Shown one piece after another: positions 1-3,978 of a stretch of DNA of 5,222 nucleotides. Location: the NCBI GenBank assembly GCA_905236255.1, contig CAJOPK010000241.1, positions 1 to 5,222 on the forward strand, given 5' to 3'. Source of the DNA: an uncultured Selenomonadaceae bacterium. Its GTDB lineage: Bacteria > Bacillota > Negativicutes > Selenomonadales > Selenomonadaceae. A program made the position numbers and the translations under genes. The notes beneath the pieces were generated by a model that saw only the letters and a program-made list of their open reading frames with translations, was not told where the DNA came from and did not search any database. Each line of letters opens with the position of its first letter. Position 1 is the stretch's first letter.

Positions 1-150
1 CATGAGCTGTTTTTTGAGTTCTTTACGAATTTTTATATCTTCGTGAAGATTTGCCGCAAACTCGCCTTTTTTCTTGTCGGCGTACCATTTCGCGTCCCAA
101 GTCTTGACGATGCCCAGACGCATTCCGTGCGGATGTACCTTCTGACCCAA
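1..150 (-). CDS. rpsC: 30S ribosomal protein S3, N-terminal part (cut by window edge)
   Basis: Fifty codons are present; the gene continues beyond the left edge. S3 sits in the head of the 30S subunit, lines the mRNA entry site and acts with S4 and S5 in mRNA unwinding. The visible N terminus begins GQKVHPHGMRLG, the near-invariant S3 opening, followed by TWDAKWYADKK and a basic helix (LHEDIKIRKELKKQL) typical of bacterial S3. The KH domain lies outside the window. The start is TTG at 148-150, chosen because it places GQKVHP directly after the initiator and lies 8 nt from a full AAGGAGG at 159-165; no ATG fits. It follows rplV by 15 nt, the normal order in the S10 operon. Identity is very secure. 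Confidence 0.96.
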   Translation of the reverse strand, partial: MGQKVHPHGMRLGIVKTWDAKWYADKKKGEFAANLHEDIKIRKELKKQLM

Positions 151-158
151 ACCGTTTC

Positions 159-165
159 CCTCCTT
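159..165 (-). promoter_or_regulatory. Shine-Dalgarno fixing the TTG start of rpsC
   Basis: A perfect AAGGAGG on the minus strand lies 8 nt before the TTG at 150-148 and directly follows the rplV stop codon (168-166). The spacing, and the absence of an in-frame ATG between the two, decide the start. Confidence 0.9.
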
Positions 166-528
166 TTATTCTGCCGCAGACTCTTCTTCTCTCTCTTTGA
201 CCATCACCGTGATGTGAGAAGTATGTTTCAAAATACTGAACGCCTGACCGCGTGAACGCGGGTGAATGCGTTTCAATGTCGGACCTCCGTCAACATAGCA
301 AGTGGAAACATACAACTTATCGGTATCCATGTCAAAATTGTTTTCGGCATTTGCGACCGCCGATTTGAGAACTTTTTCGATGAGTCCCGAGCCGCGTTTC
401 GGAGTAAACTTCAAAATCGCAAAAGCATCTTTTATATTTTTCCCGCGAATCAAGTTCATGACAATGCGAACTTTGCGCGGCGCAATTCTCACATATTTTG
501 CAACAGCCTTGACTTCTTGTTGTGCCAC
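166..528 (-). CDS. rplV: 50S ribosomal protein L22
   Basis: L22 (120 aa) binds 23S rRNA, and its long beta hairpin lines the nascent-peptide exit tunnel near the macrolide site. Family signatures seen: RIAPRKVRIVMNLIRGK (residues 14-30), the central helix with the SAVANAENN stretch (about 57-64), and the hairpin with DGGPTLKRIHPRSRGQA (80-96). The last turn is followed by an acidic Glu-rich tail (residues 111-120) that is variable in the family. Most homologues read E-G-P in the hairpin, whereas this one reads G-G-P. The start is GTG (526-528), with AAGGAGG at 537-543 and an 8-nt spacer. It lies 36 nt after rpsS and 15 nt before rpsC. The stop is TAA. Identity is very secure. Confidence 0.98.
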   Translation of the reverse strand: MAQQEVKAVAKYVRIAPRKVRIVMNLIRGKNIKDAFAILKFTPKRGSGLIEKVLKSAVANAENNFDMDTDKLYVSTCYVDGGPTLKRIHPRSRGQAFSILKHTSHITVMVKEREEESAAE

Positions 529-536
529 GAAAGAAT

Positions 537-543
537 CCTCCTT
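537..543 (-). promoter_or_regulatory. Shine-Dalgarno fixing the GTG start of rplV
   Basis: AAGGAGG on the minus strand, 8 nt before the GTG at 528-526. It lies in the 36-nt rpsS-rplV gap, the longest intergenic gap inside the operon. Confidence 0.88.
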
Positions 544-564
544 TCCAAAAATCGGTTAAAACTT

Positions 565-846
565 TTATTTGAGTGCTGTTTTGCGCTCTTCGCCGGCGTG
601 ACCTTTAAAGGTGCGCGTCGGTGCAAATTCTCCGAGCTTGTGACCGACCATATCTTCGGTTACATAGACCGGAACGTGTTTTCTTCCGTCGTGAACGGCA
701 ATCGTATGACCGACGAAAACGGGAAGAATTGTCGAACTGCGTGACCATGTGCGAACAACTTTCTTGTCGTTGGCTTCATTCAAAGCCTCAATCTTCTTCA
801 AAAGTTTTTCCTGCACAAACGGCCCCTTTTTTACCGAACGTGACAA
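565..846 (-). CDS. rpsS: 30S ribosomal protein S19
   Basis: S19 (93 aa, the usual length) binds 16S rRNA in the 30S head together with S13 and contacts the A-site tRNA and 50S bridge region. The sequence is highly conserved: SRSVKKGPFV at the N terminus, TWSRSSTILPVFVGHTIAVHDG (33-54), then HVPVYVTEDMVGHKLGEFAP (57-76) and TRTFKGHAG (77-85). The start is TTG (844-846): SRSVKKGPF follows at once, and AAGGAGG lies 8 nt upstream at 855-861. An ATG lies between the two, at 851-849, but it is out of frame. The stop is TAA. The gene follows rplB by 24 nt. Identity is very secure. Confidence 0.98.
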   Translation of the reverse strand: MSRSVKKGPFVQEKLLKKIEALNEANDKKVVRTWSRSSTILPVFVGHTIAVHDGRKHVPVYVTEDMVGHKLGEFAPTRTFKGHAGEERKTALK

Positions 847-854
847 ATCATTCT

Positions 855-861
855 CCTCCTT
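855..861 (-). promoter_or_regulatory. Shine-Dalgarno fixing the TTG start of rpsS
   Basis: AAGGAGG on the minus strand, 8 nt before the TTG at 846-844. An out-of-frame ATG lies in the spacer at only a few nt from the Shine-Dalgarno, so initiation must discriminate in favour of the TTG. Confidence 0.88.
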
Positions 862-870
862 TCGTCAAAA

Positions 871-1698
871 TTACTTGCGACGACGAATAATAAGTTTATC
901 CGATGCCAACTTCTTGCGACGGGTCTTTTTACCCATTGCGCATTTACCCCATTTGGTGACCGGACTTTTGCGACCGACCGGGCTGCGTCCTTCACCGCCG
1001 CCATGCGGATGGTCTACCGGGTTCATGGCAACACCGCGGTTGGCGGGACGAATACCCATCCAACGGGCGCGACCGGCTTTACCGATCGTGATGTTTTCGT
1101 GATCCAAGTTGCCTACCTGCCCGATTGTTGCGCGGCAGTTGATGTGAATTTTGCGAACTTCGCCGCTCGGCATGCGAATCGTTGCATAATCGCCCTCTTT
1201 AGCCATAAGCTGAGCCGCAACACCCGCACTTCTTACAAGCTGCGCACCTTTGCCGATCTTCATTTCGATATTGTGAATCATGGTACCGACCGGAATATTT
1301 TTGAGCGGCAAAGCGTTGCCTGTTTTGATATCGGCTTCCGGACCGGATTCGACTTTATCGCCGACCTTCAATCCGTTCGGAGCGATAATGTAGCGTTTTT
1401 CGCCGTCCGCATAATGCAGGAGTGCAATACGCGCACTGCGATTCGGATCATACTCGATCGTTGCAACTTTCGCCGGAATACCGTCTTTGTTGCGCTTGAA
1501 ATCTATGATTCTGTAACGACGTTTGTGACCGCCGCCCTGATGACGAACAGTCAGGCGACCCTGTTGGTTGCGACCGCCGTGTCTTTTAAGCGGCGCAAGC
1601 AGGGATTTTTCCGGCTTGTCGGTTGTAATTTCTTCAAATGTGGAAACCGTCATGAAACGACGTCCCGGGGAATACGGCTTAAATGATTTAATTCCCAC
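871..1698 (-). CDS. rplB: 50S ribosomal protein L2
   Basis: L2 (275 aa, typical bacterial length) is a primary 23S rRNA binder needed for subunit association and for the peptidyl-transferase centre. Visible signatures are IKSFKPYSPGRR at the N terminus, the RNA-binding region with KRHGGRNQQGRLTVRHQGGGHKRRYR (38-63), and MGIRPANRGVAMNPVDHPHGGGEG (about 214-237). That last block carries the conserved histidine at residue 230, which corresponds to the E. coli His229 studied for its role in peptidyl transfer. The tail is strongly basic, as usual. The start is GTG (1696-1698); residue 2 is Gly rather than the common Ala. AAGGAGG lies 10 nt upstream at 1709-1715. The stop is TAA. It follows rplW by 26 nt and precedes rpsS by 24 nt. 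Identity is very secure. Confidence 0.98.
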   Translation of the reverse strand: MGIKSFKPYSPGRRFMTVSTFEEITTDKPEKSLLAPLKRHGGRNQQGRLTVRHQGGGHKRRYRIIDFKRNKDGIPAKVATIEYDPNRSARIALLHYADGEKRYIIAPNGLKVGDKVESGPEADIKTGNALPLKNIPVGTMIHNIEMKIGKGAQLVRSAGVAAQLMAKEGDYATIRMPSGEVRKIHINCRATIGQVGNLDHENITIGKAGRARWMGIRPANRGVAMNPVDHPHGGGEGRSPVGRKSPVTKWGKCAMGKKTRRKKLASDKLIIRRRK

Positions 1699-1708
1699 TT
1701 GCTTCAGA

Positions 1709-1715
1709 CCTCCTT
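1709..1715 (-). promoter_or_regulatory. Shine-Dalgarno fixing the GTG start of rplB
   Basis: AAGGAGG on the minus strand, 10 nt before the GTG at 1698-1696. No other in-frame start lies between it and the conserved IKSFKP sequence. Confidence 0.85.
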
Positions 1716-1724
1716 CTCAAAATT

Positions 1725-2018
1725 TTATGCGCTGAAGAACTCTATGGTTTCGCCCGCCGCAAGTTTAACGATGGCTTTCTTGTAGCTTGCTTTCTTGCCT
1801 TCAACGCGGCTCATGCGCATACGTTTTTTCTTTGCGCGAACGTTGACCGTGTTGACATTTTCGACTTTTACGTTGAAAACTTCGCGAACCGCGTCGGCAA
1901 TTTGAATTTTGTTTGCGCGTTTATCGACGACGAAAACATATTTTCCTTCCGCCATGAGGTCGGTGGTACGCTCCGTAATAAGCGGGCGAATCAAAATATC
2001 TCTCGCTTCCAACAACAT
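1725..2018 (-). CDS. rplW: 50S ribosomal protein L23
   Basis: L23 (97 aa) sits at the mouth of the exit tunnel and is the docking point for trigger factor and signal recognition particle. Family features seen: LIRPLITERT near the N terminus (residues 9-18), KYVFVVDKRANKIQIADAV (26-44), the FNVKVENVNTVNVRAKKKR segment (48-66) and a C-terminal hydrophobic strand with IVKLAAGETIEFF. The start is ATG (2016-2018). It overlaps the rplD stop by one base as TGATG, with AGGAGGT at 2028-2034 inside the end of rplD. This arrangement suggests translational coupling between L4 and L23. The stop is TAA. Identity is very secure. Confidence 0.97.
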   Translation of the reverse strand: MLLEARDILIRPLITERTTDLMAEGKYVFVVDKRANKIQIADAVREVFNVKVENVNTVNVRAKKKRMRMSRVEGKKASYKKAIVKLAAGETIEFFSA

Positions 2019-2644
2019 CAGACGTACACCTCCTCAATTTTCGCAACGGCATCTTTCGTAATAAAGAGTTTGTCGCTGTTCAAAATATCGTAAACATTGA
2101 GTTCGAGCGCGCTTATCGTGACGGCGTTGCGGAGGTTGTTTGCCGAACGCACGACATTTTCGATAAGCTCGGTCGTAATGAACAAGCCTTTTTTATCGTC
2201 AACACCGAAAGCCTTTTGAAATTCGACAAATTTCTTTGTTTTCGGTGCTTCAAAATCCAAGCTGTCCAAAACAATCAAGTCGCCGCTCTTAAATTTATCG
2301 GTCAAAACGCACTTCAATGCAAGGCGACGCTGTTTGCGGGGCATTGAAAAAGCGTAAGAACGCGGATGCGGACCGAAGACCGTGCCGCCGCCGCGCCAAA
2401 GCGGACTTCTGCGCGAACCGGCGCGCGCGCGTCCGGTGCCTTTCTGTCTCCAAGGCTTGCGACCGCCGCCGCGAACCATTGCGCGTGTCTTTGTGGAGTG
2501 AGTTCCCAAACGACGCGACGCAAGCTGCATGACGACCGCCTGATGAACAAGTCCTTCGTTCATTTCAACGTCGAAAATTTCCGCGCCGAGTTCCAAGTCG
2601 CCGACTTTTTTATTTTGCATATCATATATTGCTGCAGTAGGCAT
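2018..2644 (-). CDS. rplD: 50S ribosomal protein L4
   Basis: L4 (208 aa) binds 23S rRNA domain I, and its extended loop reaches the exit tunnel opposite L22. In gamma-proteobacteria such as E. coli it also represses its own operon; that is established only there. The loop is unmistakable: LGTHSTKTRAMVRGGGRKPW (about 46-65), RQKGTGRARAGS (66-77), then RSPLWRGGGTVFGPHPRSY (79-97). The C-terminal globular part (about 100-208) has the usual LALKCVLTDK and LIVLDSL segments. The start is ATG (2642-2644), with AAGGAGG at 2654-2660 and a 9-nt spacer. Its TGA stop overlaps the rplW start. It follows rplC by 22 nt. The GC-rich loop-coding stretch near 2380-2480 also leaves other frames open, but these are shadows. 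Confidence 0.98.
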   Translation of the reverse strand: MPTAAIYDMQNKKVGDLELGAEIFDVEMNEGLVHQAVVMQLASRRLGTHSTKTRAMVRGGGRKPWRQKGTGRARAGSRRSPLWRGGGTVFGPHPRSYAFSMPRKQRRLALKCVLTDKFKSGDLIVLDSLDFEAPKTKKFVEFQKAFGVDDKKGLFITTELIENVVRSANNLRNAVTISALELNVYDILNSDKLFITKDAVAKIEEVYV

Positions 2645-2666
2645 CTGTCAAATCCTCCTTTCAAAA

Positions 2667-3320
2667 TTATTTATGTTTCTTCACGGGTTTGACGGTTTCG
2701 CGAACGATAACCAAGCCTTTTTTCGGACCCGGAATCGCGCCTTTGATGAGGATCAAATTTCTGTCCGCATCAACTTTGACAATCGTCAAACGCTGAATGG
2801 TTGTGCGATTTCCGCCCATGTGACCCGGCAATTTTTTGCCCTTGATCGTGCGTCCGCCCGGACCGGAAAGCATCGCGCCGGTTGAACCGGGTTCACGGTG
2901 GGATTTTGAACCGTGTCCCATGGGACCGCGTGCAAAATTGTGACGTTTGATGCCGCCGGCAAAACCTTTACCTTTGGAAGTGCCGATAACGTCAACCAAA
3001 TCTCCCGCCGCAAAAACGTCAACGCCGATTTTATCTCCGACATTGTAATCGGATTCGGCATCAAGACGAATTTCGCGAATGTATTTGACCGCCTGCACCC
3101 CGGCTTTTTCAAATTCGCCCTTCATCGGTTTGTTGAGATGTTTTTCTTTGATGTCGCCGAAACCGATCTGAACGCCGAAATATCCGTCGGTGTCAACCGT
3201 TTTGTTGCGAATTACGACATTATTGCCGCTTTCCACCACGGTTACCGGAATAACCTTGCCTTCTTCGGTAAAAATTTGAGTCATGCCCAACTTTTTACCC
3301 AAAATCCATTTTTTCGCCAA
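2667..3320 (-). CDS. rplC: 50S ribosomal protein L3
   Basis: L3 (217 aa) is an early assembly protein of the 50S subunit whose long loop reaches towards the peptidyl-transferase centre. Seen: WILGKKLGMTQIF (5-17), GTSKGKGFAGGIKRHNF (113-129), GHGSKSHREPGSTGA (135-149), LPGHMGGNR (164-172) at the tip region, and ADRNLILIKGAIPGPKKGLV (185-204). E. coli L3 has a methylated glutamine in a GQMG context at the tip; here the matching residue is His (GHMG), as is common in Gram-positive lineages. The start is TTG (3318-3320), chosen because it gives the standard AKKWILGKK opening and because GGGAGGT lies just upstream at 3328-3334. The stop is TAA. It lies 17 nt after rpsJ. Identity is very secure. 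Confidence 0.98.
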   Translation of the reverse strand: MAKKWILGKKLGMTQIFTEEGKVIPVTVVESGNNVVIRNKTVDTDGYFGVQIGFGDIKEKHLNKPMKGEFEKAGVQAVKYIREIRLDAESDYNVGDKIGVDVFAAGDLVDVIGTSKGKGFAGGIKRHNFARGPMGHGSKSHREPGSTGAMLSGPGGRTIKGKKLPGHMGGNRTTIQRLTIVKVDADRNLILIKGAIPGPKKGLVIVRETVKPVKKHK

Positions 3321-3327
3321 TGTTCAC

Positions 3328-3334
3328 ACCTCCC
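3328..3334 (-). promoter_or_regulatory. Shine-Dalgarno fixing the TTG start of rplC
   Basis: GGGAGGT on the minus strand lies in the 17-nt gap between the rpsJ TGA and the rplC TTG. Its GGGAGG core is 8 nt before the start. It is slightly different from the AAGGAGG used by most genes of this operon. Confidence 0.88.
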
Positions 3335-3337
3335 GAA

Positions 3338-3649
3338 TCAAAGTTTAATCTCGATGTCAACACCGGCGGGCAAATCCAGCCGCATAAGCGCATCCGCGGT
3401 TTTTTTCGTCGGATTGAGAATGTCAATCAAACGCTTGTGAGTCCGCATCTCGAATTGTTCACGCGAATCCTTGTTGACGTGAGGCGAGCGCAAAATCGTG
3501 TAGATATTTTTTTCCGTCGGCAAAGGTACCGGACCCGAAACGGTCGCTCCGGTTTTCTTGGCCGTATCCACAATTTTTGCCGCACTCTGATCCAATGCTT
3601 TGTAATCATACGCCTTCAAACGGATTCTGATTTTTTGCTTTTGAGCCAA
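3338..3649 (-). CDS. rpsJ: 30S ribosomal protein S10 (NusE)
   Basis: S10 (103 aa, the family's usual length) is a 30S head protein. As NusE it also joins NusB, NusA and NusG in antitermination complexes. The sequence is conserved throughout: KIRIRLKAYDYKALDQSA (6-23), the extended loop with GPVPLPTEKNIYTILRSPHVN (39-59), DSREQFEMRTHKRLIDI (61-77) and LMRLDLPAGVDIEIKL at the C terminus. I chose TTG at 3647-3649 as the start because it gives the standard M-A-x-K opening and lies 10 nt from AAGGAGG at 3660-3666. The same frame stays open upstream to beyond 3800 and holds a GTG (3760) and an ATG (3748), but an N-terminal extension would be atypical for S10. First gene of the operon. The stop is TGA. 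Confidence 0.97.
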   Translation of the reverse strand: MAQKQKIRIRLKAYDYKALDQSAAKIVDTAKKTGATVSGPVPLPTEKNIYTILRSPHVNKDSREQFEMRTHKRLIDILNPTKKTADALMRLDLPAGVDIEIKL

Positions 3650-3659
3650 AACAATCTCT

Positions 3660-3666
3660 CCTCCTT
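3660..3666 (-). promoter_or_regulatory. Shine-Dalgarno fixing the TTG start of rpsJ
   Basis: AAGGAGG on the minus strand, 10 nt before the TTG at 3649-3647. It begins 2 nt after the base of the last leader hairpin (3669-3690), so leader folding could influence its accessibility. Confidence 0.88.
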
Positions 3667-3668
3667 CG

Positions 3669-3690
3669 GTTGCGAATCGAAGTCCGCAAC
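3669..3690 (-). other. Leader hairpin 3, next to the rpsJ Shine-Dalgarno
   Basis: On the minus-strand RNA GUUGCGGA pairs with UUCGCAAC (8 bp, one G-U), leaving the 6-nt loop CUUCGA. The 3' arm can alternatively pair with an upstream copy of GUUGCGGA at 3703-3696. Confidence 0.45.
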
Positions 3691-3704
3691 ACTGCTCCGC
3701 AACA
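3683..3704 (-). repeat. 9-nt direct repeat in the rpsJ leader
   Basis: TGTTGCGGA occurs twice on the minus strand, at 3704-3696 and 3691-3683, with a 13-nt period. Copy one spans the loop of hairpin 2, while most of copy two forms the 5' arm of hairpin 3. Confidence 0.7.
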
Positions 3705-3706
3705 GT
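3691..3706 (-). other. Leader hairpin 2
   Basis: On the minus-strand RNA ACUGUU pairs with AGCAGU (6 bp, one U-G) around a GCGG loop. It directly abuts hairpin 3, so the two could stack end to end. Confidence 0.35.
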
Positions 3707-3709
3707 TCC

Positions 3710-3737
3710 CTGCACCGACCGGATAACTTCGGCACAG
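3710..3737 (-). other. Leader hairpin 1
   Basis: On the minus-strand RNA CUGUGCCGA pairs with UCGGUGCAG. This gives 9 bp with two adjacent G-U wobbles in the middle and a 10-nt loop (3719-3728). Confidence 0.4.
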
Positions 3738-3778
3738 CAATCTGTCATGTCAAAGCACACTGAACTTTCCTTAAAACC

Positions 3779-3796
3779 GCCGGCTATTATACCGGC
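3779..3796. promoter_or_regulatory. Inverted repeat surrounding the -10 box (possible operator)
   Basis: GCCGG (3779-3783) and CCGGC (3792-3796) form perfect 5-bp arms around 8 bp that contain the TATAAT of the S10 promoter. The placement would let a bound repressor block the promoter, but the arms are short and chance is possible. Confidence 0.35.
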
Positions 3797-3814
3797 ACAT
3801 TTTACGGGTTGCAA
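3786..3814 (-). promoter_or_regulatory. Sigma-A-type promoter of the S10 operon
   Basis: On the minus strand TTGCAA (3814-3809) is followed by a 17-bp spacer and a perfect TATAAT (3791-3786). Transcription would begin near 3779. The region just upstream (3815-3840) is rich in A and T tracts, as expected for an UP element of a strong r-protein promoter. The -10 box lies within an inverted repeat, listed separately. Confidence 0.75.
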
Positions 3815-3840
3815 GAAAAATTTTTCCGCAATTTACAAAT
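3815..3840 (-). promoter_or_regulatory. A/T-tract region upstream of the S10 promoter (possible UP element)
   Basis: Directly upstream of the minus-strand -35 box lies an A/T-rich stretch that includes the 12-bp palindrome GAAAAATTTTTC (3815-3826). Such tracts contact the alpha C-terminal domain of RNA polymerase at strong promoters. The assignment rests on position and composition only. Confidence 0.4.
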
Positions 3841-3868
3841 ATCACCAACCGCAAAAAATTTTCACCGA

Positions 3869-3897
3869 TTGACAAATTCGGCGTGTTGACTTTAAAT
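3869..3897 (+). promoter_or_regulatory. Upstream promoter candidate for the DUF5693-like gene
   Basis: Perfect TTGACA (3869-3874), a 17-bp spacer, then TTAAAT (3892-3897), which matches 4 of 6 bases of the -10 consensus. It overlaps the stronger candidate at 3886-3914. Confidence 0.4.
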
Positions 3898-3914
3898 ATT
3901 TAATGAACTAAAAT
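3886..3914 (+). promoter_or_regulatory. Main promoter candidate for the DUF5693-like gene
   Basis: TTGACT (3886-3891), a 17-bp spacer, then TAAAAT (3909-3914); each box matches 5 of 6 consensus bases. Transcription would start near 3921, about 58 nt before the ATG at 3979 and just before the hairpin at 3925-3947. Confidence 0.7.
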
Positions 3915-3924
3915 GATTTCGCCG

Positions 3925-3947
3925 AAAATCGTCGTCCCGACGGTTTT
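3925..3947 (+). other. Hairpin in the leader of the DUF5693-like gene (terminator-like)
   Basis: AAAATCGTCG (3925-3934) pairs with CGACGGTTTT (3938-3947) around a 3-nt loop, giving 10 bp with one U-G. On the plus strand it is followed by AATTTTA. It could be a stability or attenuation hairpin at the very 5' end of the mRNA, or an insulating terminator against antisense transcription reading leftwards. The GC core is only 5 bp, so a strong terminator is doubtful. Confidence 0.4.
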
Positions 3948-3978
3948 AATTTTACCTTGCAAAATGAGATTAACGACC

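Larger units (their letters stand above)
3650..3779 (-). promoter_or_regulatory. Structured 5' leader of the S10 operon (candidate r-protein autoregulatory leader)
   Basis: About 130 nt lie between the predicted transcription start (near 3779) and the rpsJ start. The RNA can form three consecutive hairpins: 3710-3737, 3691-3706 and 3669-3690. The last two abut, and the last ends 2 nt before the Shine-Dalgarno. No U-tract follows any of them, so a classic attenuator is not evident. Leaders of r-protein operons often bind one of the encoded proteins (L4 in E. coli S10). That this one does so is inference. I recognise no known leader family in it. Confidence 0.45.

Noticed and set aside
262..744. 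Plus-strand open frame of 160 codons across rplV and rpsS
   Set aside because: Antisense to two secure ribosomal genes and spanning their junction; no Shine-Dalgarno or known motif.
1003..1686. Long plus-strand open frame of 227 codons opposite rplB
   Set aside because: Exactly antisense to the highly conserved L2 gene, has no recognisable protein features, and reflects codon bias of the real gene.
2314..2692. Several Arg/Ala-rich open frames on both strands over rplD
   Set aside because: They come from the GC-rich codons of the L4 basic loop; the L4 frame itself is unambiguous.
2913..3763. Plus-strand open frames over rplC and rpsJ (175 and 147 codons)
   Set aside because: Antisense shadows of L3 and S10; no family resemblance.
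3650..3814. N-terminally extended S10 of 158 residues as the main product
   Set aside because: S10 is conserved at about 102-103 residues, and the TTG at 3649 has a full Shine-Dalgarno. The outermost ATG (3814) also lies upstream of the predicted transcription start. The shorter extension is kept only as a speculative finding.
3925..3953. Hairpin plus T-rich tail as a true terminator of an upstream gene
   Set aside because: No plus-strand gene lies upstream in the window, and the hairpin falls between a good promoter and its gene; kept as a leader hairpin of uncertain role.
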